DNA from: Marinoscillum furvescens DSM 4134
GTDB lineage: Bacteria > Bacteroidota > Bacteroidia > Cytophagales > Cyclobacteriaceae
Length of the DNA: 64,000 bases
Direction of reading: 5' to 3'
Assembly (NCBI RefSeq): GCF_003386095.1
Contig: NZ_QREG01000015.1
Location: forward strand, 112,599 to 176,598
Below are positions 1 through 8,875 of this stretch, in pieces. The notes under the pieces are model-generated. The model worked only from the letters and a program-made list of their open reading frames with translations. It ran no database searches and was not told the DNA's origin. Both the position numbers and the translations under genes were made by a program. Numbering within the stretch: position 1 is the first letter of the stretch; each line of letters starts with the position of its first letter.

Positions 1-840
1 GCGGGAAAACCCACCACCTATATGATCGTAGATGCCACCGTCGGCTATTTTGTTGAGTGTGAAGAGCAAATGTGACTGAGCCTCCTGATGGTCATAAGCA
101 TGGCTGTAGGTGAGGAGCATGTTCCAAAGGGCAGGCATTGGAAACTTTGGCGCTTTCTTTAGGCCACCCCATTCCGAATCGAAGCGTTTAGCTAGCTGGT
201 CGTATAAACTGTCAAAGTCAGCTTTTTCAAGCTCTTTACCAACTTCGCTCAGTCCGTATTTTTCTGATTCACTTTGCTGGATACTCGCTGCAAACTTGCT
301 GGCCGATTCATAAAGCTTATCATAGTTGTTGGTATAGGCTTCATCTACGGCGTTTATCAGTTTAGTCCACTGCTCAGGTGGAAAGTAGGTGCCCCCATAA
401 AATGGCTTTTGGTCTGGGGTCAAGAAAACGTTTAACGGCCAGCCACCATTGAGCCCCATGGCCTGGACAGCTTCCATGTAGATGTTGTCAATGTCTGGTC
501 TTTCTTCCCGGTCTAGCTTGATGTTGATGAATTTTTCGTTCATCAGGGCAGCGATCTCTTCGTTTTCAAAGGATTCGTGTGCCATCACATGGCACCAGTG
601 ACACGACGAATAGCCTATGCTAAGAAGAACCGGTTTGTTCTCTTCTTTAGCTTTTGCAAATGCTTCATCACCCCAGGGATACCAGTCCACAGGATTGTGG
701 GCATGCTGTAGTAGGTAAGGACTTGTGGCGTCTATCAGTCGATTCGTGTGTTTGGCGTTCTCTTGTGAAGTCATAGATTGTTTTTGCTGGCAGCTGATTA
801 CCAAAGTGAGAACCAGTAAAACGCTGAGTCTGTTTAGCAT
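1..840 (-). CDS. DUF255 / thioredoxin-domain lipoprotein (YyaL/SSP411 family), C-terminus cut by window edge
   Basis: About 280 N-terminal residues are present; the rest lies beyond base 1. The protein opens with a lipoprotein signal ([17 protein letters not shown], lipid Cys at residue 17). The typical DUF255 start follows: [18 protein letters not shown] near residue 40, then [13 protein letters not shown] with a CxxC pair at Cys80 and Cys83. Next come the [10 protein letters not shown] segment and the [12 protein letters not shown] segment. In this family a thioredoxin fold is joined to a larger alpha/alpha-toroid domain, whose start is visible. The precise reaction is not established for the family. 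The ATG overlaps the stop of the upstream GSCFA gene (TAATG), so the two are probably translationally coupled. The lipobox suggests the protein sits in the envelope. Confidence 0.9.
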   Translation of the reverse strand, partial: MLNRLSVLLVLTLVISCQQKQSMTSQENAKHTNRLIDATSPYLLQHAHNPVDWYPWGDEAFAKAKEENKPVLLSIGYSSCHWCHVMAHESFENEEIAALMNEKFINIKLDREERPDIDNIYMEAVQAMGLNGGWPLNVFLTPDQKPFYGGTYFPPEQWTKLINAVDEAYTNNYDKLYESASKFAASIQQSESEKYGLSEVGKELEKADFDSLYDQLAKRFDSEWGGLKKAPKFPMPALWNMLLTYSHAYDHQEAQSHLLFTLNKIADGGIYDHIGGGFSR

Positions 841-1808
841 TATAAGAGTTGTTTTTTTATAAGCTCGAGCTCGCTAGATACGTCCACTCTTGTGCCAAGC
901 TTTTCAAGTTTTTGGATAGTGGATTTTAAGAATTTCTGATGGTTAGTTGCCTGGGGGTGAAAAGCCCTGTGTTCTAAAGATTTTTTGATTCTAGCCCATT
1001 CCTGGATGAATTTTTGACTATCTGTATCCATGTAGGTTTTGACAAACTGCTCCCAGATATAGGTGATGGCTTGTTCTGAGGGATGGATCATGTCCTCTTT
1101 ATAAAAGCGGTAATCTCGGAGCTCATCGATCATGATCTCGTACGAGGGAAAATAGTAGGCGTTAGGGTCTTGATTTGTGATTTTGTGCACGGCCTGAAGC
1201 AGTGCCGATTTGCTGTAGTTGTTGGCTACCAGTCCCTCTCGTATGTGGCGTACAGGACTTACCGTCAGGATCACCTTTACATCTCCATTGATACTTCGAA
1301 TCAATTCCATAGTCTGGCGGTAATCTTCGATTATTTCCGGAATTGAAAGCTCCATCTTTTCAAACTGCTGACTGGGTACTTTATGACAGTTCGCTACGAT
1401 TTTTCCAGTCTTCAGGTATTTGTATACATAGATGGAGCCAAAGGTAAGGATCATCCAATTGGCATTGGTGAGGCTTTGGCGGGCATGCAGGCTTCGCTGT
1501 GCTAGTAAGTTTTTGAATGTGCCTAGGTCAGTGCCTGATATCGCACTATGCGTGTCCCAGTGAAAGTACACACCATCATTTTGAATGAAGTTTTCAGGGT
1601 CAATACCTTCTGACAGTATGAGGCGAAGATTTTTGAAAATGGAGTAGGGGTTGTATATCACCCCGAGAGGGTTGGTAAGTATGTTGAACTTATGGTCTTT
1701 CAGTTGCTGACCAATGTTGTCAGAAAAGCAAGAGCCAATACTGAACAGCGTGTCTTTCAGACGGATTTTAAGCGTTGAGGGTTCCGGTGTGAAGGGCAGC
1801 GTAAACAC
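840..1808 (-). CDS. GSCFA domain protein
   Basis: A 322-residue protein with the family signature [15 protein letters not shown] near residues 22-36. The catalytic Ser of an SGNH-like fold would lie in GSCF, and a late motif [17 protein letters not shown] supplies the Asp/His-type block. GSCFA proteins are common in Bacteroidota and are predicted esterases or acyl hydrolases, with no established substrate. The start codon is GTG; the residues after it (FTLPFTPEP) fit the usual start of the family. It is followed with a one-base overlap by the DUF255 lipoprotein gene. No signal peptide is visible, so it is probably cytoplasmic. Confidence 0.85.
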   Translation of the reverse strand: MFTLPFTPEPSTLKIRLKDTLFSIGSCFSDNIGQQLKDHKFNILTNPLGVIYNPYSIFKNLRLILSEGIDPENFIQNDGVYFHWDTHSAISGTDLGTFKNLLAQRSLHARQSLTNANWMILTFGSIYVYKYLKTGKIVANCHKVPSQQFEKMELSIPEIIEDYRQTMELIRSINGDVKVILTVSPVRHIREGLVANNYSKSALLQAVHKITNQDPNAYYFPSYEIMIDELRDYRFYKEDMIHPSEQAITYIWEQFVKTYMDTDSQKFIQEWARIKKSLEHRAFHPQATNHQKFLKSTIQKLEKLGTRVDVSSELELIKKQLL

Positions 1809-1812
1809 GTGC

Positions 1813-1820
1813 CAAAGTTA
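1813..1820 (-). promoter_or_regulatory. Bacteroidota -7 element upstream of the GSCFA gene
   Basis: On the minus strand this reads TAACTTTG, an exact TAnnTTTG match. Its downstream edge is only 4 bases from the GTG start of the GSCFA gene, so a transcript from here would begin at or near the start codon. No TTG lies at the usual -33 distance; that position falls in the T-run of the rplI terminator. Confidence 0.4.
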
Positions 1821-1837
1821 GTCGGTATTTCTATTAA

Positions 1838-1873
1838 AAAAAGCCCTGATTTCTGAAGAAACCAGGGCTTTTA
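1838..1873 (-). terminator. Intrinsic terminator of the rpsF-rpsR-rplI operon
   Basis: On the minus strand AAAAGCCCTG pairs with CAGGGCTTTT around a short loop and is followed by a run of seven T. It starts about 22 bases after the rplI stop codon. Confidence 0.85.
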
Positions 1874-1894
1874 AGAATTGAGAAGTGACTGCTA

Positions 1895-2338
1895 TTATTC
1901 AGGCACTACGTTCAAAGTGATTTCGTGGTGTACTGCTTTGTGCAGGTCAAGTACTGCTTTGTGTTCACCAGTTTCTTTGATAGATCCTACGATCGTGATT
2001 TTCTTACGGTCTATGTCGAAACCTTTTGCACTAAGTGCATCAGCAATCTGAAGTGCTGTTACCGCACCGAAGATTTTGCCAGACTCACCGGCTTTAGTTT
2101 TGATTTCAAGCGTAAGGTCACCAATCTTTTTCGCTAGATCTTCAGCGTCATTTTTGATTTTCTCTGCTTTGTGAGCAGCTTGTCTTACGTTTTCAGCAAT
2201 CATCTTTTTGTTGCTTTCGCTAGCAATGATCGCCATTCCTTGAGGGATGAGGTAGTTACGGCCATATCCAGGCTTTACTGCTACTACGTCATTTTTATAC
2301 CCCAGTCCTTTGATGTCTTCTTTTAATATGATATCCAT
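1895..2338 (-). CDS. rplI: 50S ribosomal protein L9
   Basis: A 147-residue protein, the normal length for bL9. The N-terminal rRNA-binding domain shows GLGYKNDVVAVKPGYGRNYLIPQG (given here in two parts: GLGYKNDVVAVKPGYG, then RNYLIPQGMA). A charged connecting helix follows, then the C-terminal domain with GKIFGAVT. It is the last gene of the rpsF-rpsR-rplI operon, 7 bases after rpsR, and is followed directly by a strong terminator. Confidence 0.98.
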   Translation of the reverse strand: MDIILKEDIKGLGYKNDVVAVKPGYGRNYLIPQGMAIIASESNKKMIAENVRQAAHKAEKIKNDAEDLAKKIGDLTLEIKTKAGESGKIFGAVTALQIADALSAKGFDIDRKKITIVGSIKETGEHKAVLDLHKAVHHEITLNVVPE

Positions 2339-2345
2339 CGATCGC

Positions 2346-2597
2346 TTACTTTAAAGAGTCAGTAACATAAGGTAACAAAGCCAGGTGTCTTGCACGCTTT
2401 ACGGCTTGAGCAACTTTGCGCTGATATTTCAGGCTAGTGCCGGTGATTCTTCTAGGAAGAAGCTTACCTTGTTCGTTTACAAAGGCTAGCAAGAAATCAG
2501 GGTTCTTGTAGTCGATGTATTTGATACCACTTTTCTTAAATCGGCAGTATTTGTCTTTTTTCTGCTCTCTGTTGATAGGTTCGTTCTGCAATGTCAT
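2346..2597 (-). CDS. rpsR: 30S ribosomal protein S18
   Basis: An 83-residue bS18. It carries the conserved core [22 protein letters not shown] and the basic tail [23 protein letters not shown]. In the 30S subunit it pairs with S6 on the platform. Its ATG overlaps the rpsF stop by four bases (ATGA), which suggests coupled translation that keeps the two partners balanced. Confidence 0.97.
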   Translation of the reverse strand: MTLQNEPINREQKKDKYCRFKKSGIKYIDYKNPDFLLAFVNEQGKLLPRRITGTSLKYQRKVAQAVKRARHLALLPYVTDSLK

Positions 2598-2953
2598 GAC
2601 GCCACCTCCTCTTTTTTCTTGTTAAACTCTCCTTTTCTTCTACGCTCGTTGTATTTCACAGCATGCTTGTCAAGTGCTGTAGTTAAGAAGCGCATGATTT
2701 TCTCATCCCTTCTGTATTCTGTCTCGAGCTTGTTGATTACGGATGGTTCTGCCTTGAATTCAAAGAGTTGGTAAAAACCAGTAGTCTTGTTGGTGATTGG
2801 GTATGCAAGTTTTTTCAAACCCCAGTTCTCGTCATTGACGATCTCTGCACCAGCGTCTTTGATGACACCTCTGAATTTTTCGACAGCATCCTTCATCTGA
2901 GCTTCAGACAAAACGGGAGTTAAAATGAATACTGTCTCGTAATCTCGTTTCAT
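2594..2953 (-). CDS. rpsF: 30S ribosomal protein S6
   Basis: A 119-residue bS6 starting [17 protein letters not shown]. The [10 protein letters not shown] segment and the C-terminal [21 protein letters not shown] tail match the family. It is the first gene of the operon with rpsR and rplI, with a well-formed promoter about 40 bases upstream. In many bacteria S6:S18 binds its own mRNA leader; the leader here is too short for me to recognise such a site. Confidence 0.97.
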   Translation of the reverse strand: MKRDYETVFILTPVLSEAQMKDAVEKFRGVIKDAGAEIVNDENWGLKKLAYPITNKTTGFYQLFEFKAEPSVINKLETEYRRDEKIMRFLTTALDKHAVKYNERRRKGEFNKKKEEVAS

Positions 2954-2989
2954 AATAGATTAAATAAAGAACTAAAATTTTTCGATGTG

Positions 2990-3020
2990 CAAAAGTAGCC
3001 AAAGAATGTGTAATAGGCAA
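2990..3020 (-). promoter_or_regulatory. Promoter of the rpsF-rpsR-rplI operon
   Basis: Minus strand: TTG (3018-3020), then 20 bases, then TACTTTTG (2990-2997). This is an exact Bacteroidota -33/-7 pair with standard spacing. Transcription would begin near 2983, about 30 bases before the rpsF ATG. Confidence 0.75.
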
Positions 3021-3046
3021 TGGCCTTTAGCTATTCTTGAAGATCT

Positions 3047-3970
3047 CTATTTTACAATAAAGGTTCCTTTGCCCATGAGATACTGGTCGGTGTAGACTTC
3101 TACCAAATGTTTGCCTTCGGCATATTCAGATCCTTTGTCATAAAAAACTGTGACTTCCTGACTGTTTTTATCATACAGGATTTCCTGCTTTGCGGTGTAG
3201 AACATTTCTCGGCCTTCGTACATAAATGATCCTGAGCCTCTGGTTACATCAAAAAGCACCTGTCCATCAGGAGCTACTACTCTGATCAAAAGTTCTTTTC
3301 CTTCAATAGGGGCCACTTCATTCGCGCCTACTGTAAAGTTTATTTTGATCTGATCGATATGCCGATTTCTAAATTCTCCTTCTCGTTCGCGTCCATTTTC
3401 GTTCACCGCATATATACGCATGCCTTCTACTTTTAGCCGGGCAGCGAAGGCCACTTTTTCAGCAAGCTCTTCTTTTGCCTGGTTGATCTCTTGTATGCTG
3501 GCACTCAGTTCCTGCGTTTCATTTTTGAGCTCTGTGTTTTCAGACATCAGTTGTTCATTGATGAGGGTAAGTTGCTCTATTTCCTCATCTTTAGCCAGTA
3601 AGAGCTGTTGATAGCCACCCACACGAGCTCGCAATTCAGAGATCATGTTCTTTCTATTGTCAATTTCAGTAAGCAGCAGCTTTCTTTCAGATTGTAGCTT
3701 TTCGCGGATTTTGACGAGCGTATCAACTTCTCCACCCAACTGCTGAATGGTGAGGATTTTGTTGTCTAGTTCAGAAGAAATGCTGTCTAGCTGCAGGAGG
3801 GTATTGTTGAGCTCCAGTGCTTGCGCCGCTTTTTCTTCTTTGAGGTTAGTGTTTACATAATAGAAAAATATAATGACTCCTAGCAGAGCCACTACTATAC
3901 CTATAAAAAGTGGGGTTCTGTCTTTCGGTTTACGAGCTTCTGTAGAGTTATTCTCGGTTTGTTCGTTCAT
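3047..3970 (-). CDS. Membrane-anchored coiled-coil protein of unknown function
   Basis: A 307-residue protein. It has a short basic cytoplasmic tail, one membrane helix at about residues 20-42 (LFIGIVVALLGVIIFFYYV), and a long predicted coiled coil from about 45 to 185 rich in E, L, K and Q. The C-terminal globular domain (about 185-307) ends in strand-like sequence (YAEGKHLVEVYTDQYLMGKG). No known enzymatic motif was seen. The topology suggests a single-pass protein whose coiled coil and end domain lie in the periplasm, perhaps as a spacer or scaffold. It has its own promoter and is not tightly linked to its neighbours. Confidence 0.75.
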   Translation of the reverse strand: MNEQTENNSTEARKPKDRTPLFIGIVVALLGVIIFFYYVNTNLKEEKAAQALELNNTLLQLDSISSELDNKILTIQQLGGEVDTLVKIREKLQSERKLLLTEIDNRKNMISELRARVGGYQQLLLAKDEEIEQLTLINEQLMSENTELKNETQELSASIQEINQAKEELAEKVAFAARLKVEGMRIYAVNENGREREGEFRNRHIDQIKINFTVGANEVAPIEGKELLIRVVAPDGQVLFDVTRGSGSFMYEGREMFYTAKQEILYDKNSQEVTVFYDKGSEYAEGKHLVEVYTDQYLMGKGTFIVK

Positions 3971-3990
3971 CGCTTCTTCAATTTTGCGTG

Positions 3991-4019
3991 CAAAAATAGG
4001 GTAAACAGCGAGAATACAA
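3991..4019 (-). promoter_or_regulatory. Promoter of the coiled-coil protein gene
   Basis: Minus strand: TTG (4017-4019), 18 bases, then TATTTTTG (3991-3998), an exact TAnnTTTG -7 element about 20 bases before the ATG at 3970. Confidence 0.55.
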
Positions 4020-4033
4020 TAATTAGGCCCAAA

Positions 4034-4801
4034 TCAGAACTTCAAACAAAAATGTTGTTTGCGCATTGGGTGGTGAGGAAAAACCATACCAGCCTGAAAT
4101 AGATCAATTGTCAGCTTATAGACCGGATTCTGGACGATTTCACTCCACACGTTGGCCATGTCTTCTGACCAGTAGATATCATGGATGATGATGCATTTTG
4201 TGCTGGGTGCGTGCTCTTCGATGGCTTTTAGGTAAAACCTTATGGTTTCACTGCGATGATCTGCATCCAAAAAGATAGCCTCAGGAGCGAGGCTTTGGAG
4301 TGTCGGGATAAAAGTATCCTGTACCTGACCTCTGATGATTTCATAATTGCCAGGTGAGAGTTGGTGGAGGAGGTGTTCCACATGGGTGGCTAACACGTCT
4401 GAACCTTCTAGTGAAAGGACGCGCTGAGCGCTGGTGTAACTAAGGTAGGCCAGAGTGGCTCCAGCACCTGTTCCGGTTTCCAAAACTCGGGAATAGCCTT
4501 GGTGATCGATTAGCCGAGCCAGGAAAAGTGAAAACTTATGCGTAGAACTGATACGCCTTGCTCGTTTGCCAAATGGCTCGGCAATCTTTTCGCCTGTGCG
4601 TGGGTCTACAAACGTGACGATTTGCTTGTCGTTATAGAGCTCCTTTCGGATTTTGGTTAGCTTTCGGGAAAGGCTACGGTTGGATCTACGAATTAATTGC
4701 GTATACAAGGTATACACGAAAGGGGAGTGTAGATCGTGCGCATTTTGAGCGTGCCACCTGTACAGTAGGTAGGCTTTGATTCGAAAAAAAAGCTGCTGCA
4801 A
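4034..4801 (-). CDS. Class I SAM-dependent methyltransferase (O-methyltransferase-like)
   Basis: A 255-residue protein. The first 40 residues (RIKAYLLYRWHAQNAHDLHSPFVY) match a group of Bacteroidota methyltransferases that carry a HSPFV motif. The SAM-binding glycine motif is LETGTGAGATLAYLS at about residues 117-131, followed by an acidic strand end (LSLEGSD). A later EAIFLDADHR motif resembles that of catechol-type O-methyltransferases. The substrate cannot be inferred. The gene ends 2 bases from apaG, so the two are probably co-transcribed. Confidence 0.8.
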   Translation of the reverse strand: MQQLFFRIKAYLLYRWHAQNAHDLHSPFVYTLYTQLIRRSNRSLSRKLTKIRKELYNDKQIVTFVDPRTGEKIAEPFGKRARRISSTHKFSLFLARLIDHQGYSRVLETGTGAGATLAYLSYTSAQRVLSLEGSDVLATHVEHLLHQLSPGNYEIIRGQVQDTFIPTLQSLAPEAIFLDADHRSETIRFYLKAIEEHAPSTKCIIIHDIYWSEDMANVWSEIVQNPVYKLTIDLFQAGMVFPHHPMRKQHFCLKF

Positions 4802-4803
4802 GC

Positions 4804-5190
4804 TTAGTTCATCTTGAAGGGTACCACCATATCAAAGGCGGGAATATTTACCTCAAAGGTTTTTCCGTCCACCAAACGCTCCATGGTGTATGAGCCAAAC
4901 ATTTTGCCAAAGCCGGATTTGAGATTGCAACCACTGACGTACTGGTGCATTTGCCCAGGTTCCAATATTGGTTGTTTGCCTACTACGCCATCTCCATCTA
5001 CTACTCGCCGTGGAAAAGTGAGGTCTATGATGTTCCAATGGCGAGAAAGCAACTGTATGGTTTTGTCACTCAAATTTTCAATGGTGATCTGATAGGTGAA
5101 CACAAAATGCTTCTGCACAGGATTGGAATATTCCTGTTGATATTCAGTCTCTACTGTCACTTTGATCCCTTTGGTCGTGTCTGTTATCAT
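4804..5190 (-). CDS. apaG: ApaG domain protein
   Basis: A 128-residue single-domain ApaG with a beta-sandwich fold (family DUF525). Conserved segments include VFTYQITIENLSDKTIQLLSRHW, then VVGKQPILEPGQMHQYVSGC and the FGSYTM strand. The family binds pyrophosphate-type ligands and is named for a Co2+/Mg2+ resistance phenotype in enterobacteria; its role here is not known. It is first in a two-gene unit with the methyltransferase and is divergent from ung. Confidence 0.93.
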   Translation of the reverse strand: MITDTTKGIKVTVETEYQQEYSNPVQKHFVFTYQITIENLSDKTIQLLSRHWNIIDLTFPRRVVDGDGVVGKQPILEPGQMHQYVSGCNLKSGFGKMFGSYTMERLVDGKTFEVNIPAFDMVVPFKMN

Positions 5191-5209
5191 CGAAGCTGCT
5201 TTCAGTGGA

Positions 5210-5240
5210 GAAATTTAGAAGATTCACTTTAATTTGCCAA
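5210..5240 (-). promoter_or_regulatory. Promoter of apaG
   Basis: Minus strand: TTG (5238-5240), 20 bases, then TAAATTTC (5210-5217), one mismatch to TAnnTTTG, about 20 bases upstream of the apaG ATG. It lies in the 80-base divergent gap with ung. Confidence 0.5.
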
Positions 5241-5270
5241 CATTCATCAGAAAGTTTTCACCCGTAACAA

Positions 5271-5933
5271 ATGGAAGTAAAAATAGAACCTAGTTGGAAA
5301 GCACTTCTGGCAGAAGAATTTGATAAGCAGTACTTTAAGGATTTAGTGGCATTTGTAAAGGCTGAATATGCTTCACATACAGTATATCCTCCCGGTAATC
5401 AGATTTTCAACGCCTTTGATCACTGTCCTGTGGATGATACAAAAGTCGTGATTATAGGTCAGGATCCGTATCATGGTCCGGGGCAGGCTAACGGACTATG
5501 TTTTTCAGTGGCCGAAGGAGTACGAATGCCTCCATCCCTTCAAAATATATTCAAGGAGATCAATAATGACATTGGTACGGACTTGCCTCCGCATGGTAGT
5601 TTGGTGCGCTGGGCAAAACAAGGCGTACTTCTGCTCAATGCTACACTCACGGTAAGAGCGGCCACACCGGGATCACATCAGGGAAAAGGCTGGGAGCAAT
5701 TTACAGATGCCGCTATAAAAGCCCTGGCAGAGGAAAAGGATAATTTGGTGTTTATTCTCTGGGGAGCTTACGCTCAAAAGAAAGGAGCTATTATCGATAC
5801 CAATAAACATCTGGTGATAAAATCTGCACATCCATCACCATTTGCAGCACATCGAGGTTTCTTTGGAAGTAAACCGTTTTCTAAAACCAACGAATATTTA
5901 TTGAAATATCACAAAAAAATCATAGATTGGTGA
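5271..5933 (+). CDS. ung: Uracil-DNA glycosylase, family 1
   Basis: A 220-residue enzyme that removes uracil from DNA in base-excision repair. The water-activating motif GQDPYHGPGQANGLCFSV lies at about residues 63-80 with catalytic Asp65. The DNA-intercalation motif HPSPFAAHRGFFG is near residue 187, and the uracil-binding LLLNATLTVR strand lies between them. Length and motifs are standard, and the ATG sits 80 bases from the divergent apaG start. A 50-codon reading frame follows 24 bases downstream and may share its transcript. Confidence 0.97.
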   Translation: MEVKIEPSWKALLAEEFDKQYFKDLVAFVKAEYASHTVYPPGNQIFNAFDHCPVDDTKVVIIGQDPYHGPGQANGLCFSVAEGVRMPPSLQNIFKEINNDIGTDLPPHGSLVRWAKQGVLLLNATLTVRAATPGSHQGKGWEQFTDAAIKALAEEKDNLVFILWGAYAQKKGAIIDTNKHLVIKSAHPSPFAAHRGFFGSKPFSKTNEYLLKYHKKIIDW

Positions 5934-5957
5934 TATTAATTCCCTAAACATTCGCTT

Positions 5958-6110
5958 ATGAGCTTTTATAACCAGCTGGAGAGTCGTAGAGAGCGCCGGC
6001 ATAAACTTCCCGGATTTTTGATACTTGTAGGTTTTATCATTTTTTCCATCTGGTTGATTAGTCAGGTTGCGATCATGGTGAATACTTTTATGGCAGATAC
6101 ACCTGCATGA
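5958..6110 (+). CDS. Small single-pass membrane peptide (50 residues)
   Basis: A short frame of 50 codons. It starts MSFYNQLESRRERRHKLPG, so the N-terminus is strongly basic, and then has one hydrophobic helix at about residues 19-42 (FLILVGFIIFSIWLISQVAI). It ends TFMADTPA. The positive-inside pattern predicts the basic end in the cytoplasm. It lies 24 bases after ung, and a hairpin terminator begins about 12 bases after its stop. I know no family for it. Its composition and position support a real gene, but it is short. Confidence 0.55.
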   Translation: MSFYNQLESRRERRHKLPGFLILVGFIIFSIWLISQVAIMVNTFMADTPA

Positions 6111-6122
6111 CTTCAATAGCGA

Positions 6123-6162
6123 AAGCCTGAACCAATGCACGATCAATTCAGGCTTAGTTTTA
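6123..6162 (+). terminator. Probable terminator after ung and the small membrane peptide
   Basis: AAGCCTGAA (6123-6131) pairs with TTCAGGCTT (6147-6155) around a 15-base loop and is followed by a short T-rich tail. It lies between convergent genes and may serve both strands. Confidence 0.55.
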
Positions 6163-6180
6163 TGTTTCAAATATTTCTAC

Positions 6181-6870
6181 CTAGTTCACTAAAAGTTCGG
6201 CACTTAGGTGATTGCTATTACCGGCAGGTGGCGAAGCATAGCCTTTGATCACCAGTGTGTAGAAAATGCCAGGGGAGAGGTAAAGGTCCTCTACATCCAG
6301 GACAGTACTGTCGGACTGTGCATTGTCCACTGCCAGAGAATATGTGCCAGCCGCTACTTCTTGAAATTCAGAAGCAGTGAGGTAACTCTGGGCTCCAATA
6401 GCTATTTCACTGCTTTGACTGGAGCTTACTGTTACATCCGGAGCATCTGGCGAAAGGTGTACTACACGGATTTTGGCATGGTCTGCAGTTGGTGCCTCAC
6501 TATTATCTTCCAATATGAGCGTTTGCAAGTTGGGGTATTCGCCTACTGCAAATACACTGTAAGCATTGTTCGGCTCAAAATTTACCGTGGTGTCAGTCAC
6601 TGTGTTGTTCGCATCATATGGGGTAAACTTTAGGGTACGTTCGCCGGTGTAGAACCGTAGGTATCCTGTACTCTCGCTATAGTCAAAAGAATACGAATTG
6701 ATCTGACGCCCATCTACCAGTACATCCAGGCCAGTAGCGTTGGGGCTGGCATGATACAGCGATACATATGCAGTTTCTGGTACAGGAATCTGCTCACTTT
6801 CATCGTCATTGCAGGCCGTAAAAGACACAGCAACAGTAAGCAGTTCCACTATAAATCCTAACCGTTTCAT
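6181..6870 (-). CDS. DUF4397 domain lipoprotein
   Basis: About 229 residues from the preferred ATG at 6870; an upstream ATG at 6888 is in frame but spoils the signal peptide. The signal is MKRLGFIVELLTVAVSFTAC with the lipid Cys at residue 20, followed by an acidic linker CNDDESEQ. The body is a beta-rich DUF4397 domain: AYVSLYHASPNATGLDVLVDG, then LRFYTGERTLKF, then IRVVHLSPDAPDVTV. The repeated HxSP motif suggests a duplicated fold. The domain is common in secreted or cell-surface proteins of Bacteroidota, with no known activity. The product should be anchored in the outer or inner membrane. Confidence 0.85.
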   Translation of the reverse strand: MKRLGFIVELLTVAVSFTACNDDESEQIPVPETAYVSLYHASPNATGLDVLVDGRQINSYSFDYSESTGYLRFYTGERTLKFTPYDANNTVTDTTVNFEPNNAYSVFAVGEYPNLQTLILEDNSEAPTADHAKIRVVHLSPDAPDVTVSSSQSSEIAIGAQSYLTASEFQEVAAGTYSLAVDNAQSDSTVLDVEDLYLSPGIFYTLVIKGYASPPAGNSNHLSAELLVN

Positions 6871-6965
6871 TTGTGTTGTCCACGTCATAAGTTTCTGTTT
6901 TTAAATTCAACAAAATCCTCATGAACGGAGATGCAAAGGCTATGCCAGGAAAGCGGTAGCAGTGA

Positions 6966-8813
6966 TTAGTTTAGGTCACTGTCGGAGGCAACATCTTCTT
7001 CCTGAATAGCAAAGTTTGGTTTCTTGATAAATACCAGGGTGTCTAACTTGTCAGATTTGCTTGAAAAACCGGAGATAAGCTGTATTTGGTCCTCATCGTT
7101 TTTGTAAAACAGTGGGATTACCTGAGTGGTATGTTTGTCCATGAACTCCTCATAGTGCACCGTATTTTCAAAAGTAATTTCTTCTACGGCTCCTTTACTA
7201 CGCAGCAGTTGTACCAAAGCGACAAAATCTGTTCTCGTATTGAAAAGCACATTTTTAGGCAGTGGAATGTTTGTGTTTTCGCTTTCCTCTTTACTTGCCA
7301 GTCTGAAGCAGTTGTGCTCACCTAGTTCTTTTTCAAACCAAGAACAGGCCAGGTCGTTGAGTCCAGAGTTGGAAGTAACTGCTACAAGTTTTCCAATTTT
7401 AGAAAGGTCTATCTCATCAAAAATATTGTCCGACAGGATGTTGGCCTGCATAGCACGCAATCCCATTTTCTTCGCTTCTCTCACATTAGGGATGGAGGTG
7501 TCTACCATTAGCGTGTAGATTCCCTGGCTGGCGATGATTTTGGCTATTTTTCTCGCAAGTTCATTGGCCCCTACGATGAGTACACCATGTGGCTCTTTGC
7601 GCCGAACACCTAGGAGTGATGCTACCCATTTGGCTGAAGAGCCTTGTAATACCACAGTGCCTACTATGATGAGGAATACTAATGGCAAAAGCAACTCAGC
7701 CTCTCGAGGATCTACATAACCTCCCTCACGTACCAAATCAATAGAAAACAGTGAGGCTACAGCTGCAGCTACTATTCCTTTTGGTCCTATCCAGCTTATG
7801 AATACTACTTCTTTCCAGTTGAGGTTTGCCTTTCTCGTACTGAGCAGCACCCCGATAGGGCGGATTAGGAAGATTACGATCAAAAAGAGTACAATGCTTG
7901 GCCATCCTAGTTTTTCGATCTGCGCTATGTCTATCCGCGATGAGAGCAGAATGAACAACACAGAAATCAATATAACACTAACATCCTCTTTGAATGAGAG
8001 GATTTTTTTGAGTTCCTCGAGTTTTACATTCGCCAAAACAATTCCCATTACCGTGGCTGCCATTAGTCCTGCTTCTGCGTGTATGAGTTCAGAAAAGGCA
8101 AAAGTGAATATGACTAAAGCCAGCGTAAATACATTTTGTAAATAACTCGGAAGTGAATTGTTTTTAATGAGGTAATAGAGGAATAGTGCTCCTAAACCAC
8201 CCAATACGATCCCTGCTGATATGGTGATGAAGAAATCTTGAAAAACCTCTAGCTGATAGCCATTACCATGCTTAGATGACAAGATAAACTCATACATTAA
8301 TACTGCCACAAGTGCTCCCAATGGGTCTATGAGTATGCCTTCCCATTTCAGGACGGTATTGACGTTGGTATTGGGTCGGACGTTGCGTAGTATTGGGATG
8401 ACTACCGTAGGACCTGAAACGATGATCAGGGCACCAAACAAAAAGGAAATCTCCCAGCTAAGGTTCATGATATAGTGAGCAGCAAATCCTCCACCTACAA
8501 AGGTCACCAGAGCGCCGATGATGAGCAGATTTCTTACCGTGCCCGCCAGACTCCTGATTTCTTTGATATTGAGAGTGAGCCCACCTTCAAACAGAATGAC
8601 ACCTACACTAATGGAGACAAAAGAAAAGAGTAAGTCACCCGTGAAAATGGCGTCTCCATCGATCAGCTTGGAGCCGTCTTCAGTGAAAAAAGTAGAGAGC
8701 GGGCCTATAGCTAGCCCGATCAATATCAATGGTAGAATGGCTGGCTGTTTAATTTTCCATGCCAGCCATTGGGCAAAAATTCCTAAAACGAATATACTGG
8801 CTAACTCAAGCAT
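6966..8813 (-). CDS. Na+(K+)/H+ antiporter, CPA1 type with C-terminal TrkA-N domain
   Basis: A 615-residue protein. Twelve or so membrane helices fill residues 1-395. They include the FEGGLTL segment (about 75-81) and the ion-site-like sequence GILIDPLGALVAVL (about 160-173). The cytoplasmic part has a Rossmann-like NAD-binding domain starting GVLIVGANELARKIAKIIAS near residue 407, then a further regulatory region rich in charged residues. This order matches NhaP/YbaL-like monovalent cation-proton antiporters controlled by a TrkA-N domain. The ion specificity cannot be read from the sequence. It has no close operon partner. Confidence 0.88.
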   Translation of the reverse strand: MLELASIFVLGIFAQWLAWKIKQPAILPLILIGLAIGPLSTFFTEDGSKLIDGDAIFTGDLLFSFVSISVGVILFEGGLTLNIKEIRSLAGTVRNLLIIGALVTFVGGGFAAHYIMNLSWEISFLFGALIIVSGPTVVIPILRNVRPNTNVNTVLKWEGILIDPLGALVAVLMYEFILSSKHGNGYQLEVFQDFFITISAGIVLGGLGALFLYYLIKNNSLPSYLQNVFTLALVIFTFAFSELIHAEAGLMAATVMGIVLANVKLEELKKILSFKEDVSVILISVLFILLSSRIDIAQIEKLGWPSIVLFLIVIFLIRPIGVLLSTRKANLNWKEVVFISWIGPKGIVAAAVASLFSIDLVREGGYVDPREAELLLPLVFLIIVGTVVLQGSSAKWVASLLGVRRKEPHGVLIVGANELARKIAKIIASQGIYTLMVDTSIPNVREAKKMGLRAMQANILSDNIFDEIDLSKIGKLVAVTSNSGLNDLACSWFEKELGEHNCFRLASKEESENTNIPLPKNVLFNTRTDFVALVQLLRSKGAVEEITFENTVHYEEFMDKHTTQVIPLFYKNDEDQIQLISGFSSKSDKLDTLVFIKKPNFAIQEEDVASDSDLN

Positions 8814-8875
8814 ATGGTGTGTTTAAGTGATAAAACCAGACTTTTCAACCAATATAACGGGTATTGGTTTAGAAA

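Noticed and set aside
8847..8869. Terminator after lepB
   Set aside because: AACCAATA and TATTGGTT can pair, but the hairpin is AU-rich and no T run follows on the minus strand, so it is only a weak candidate.
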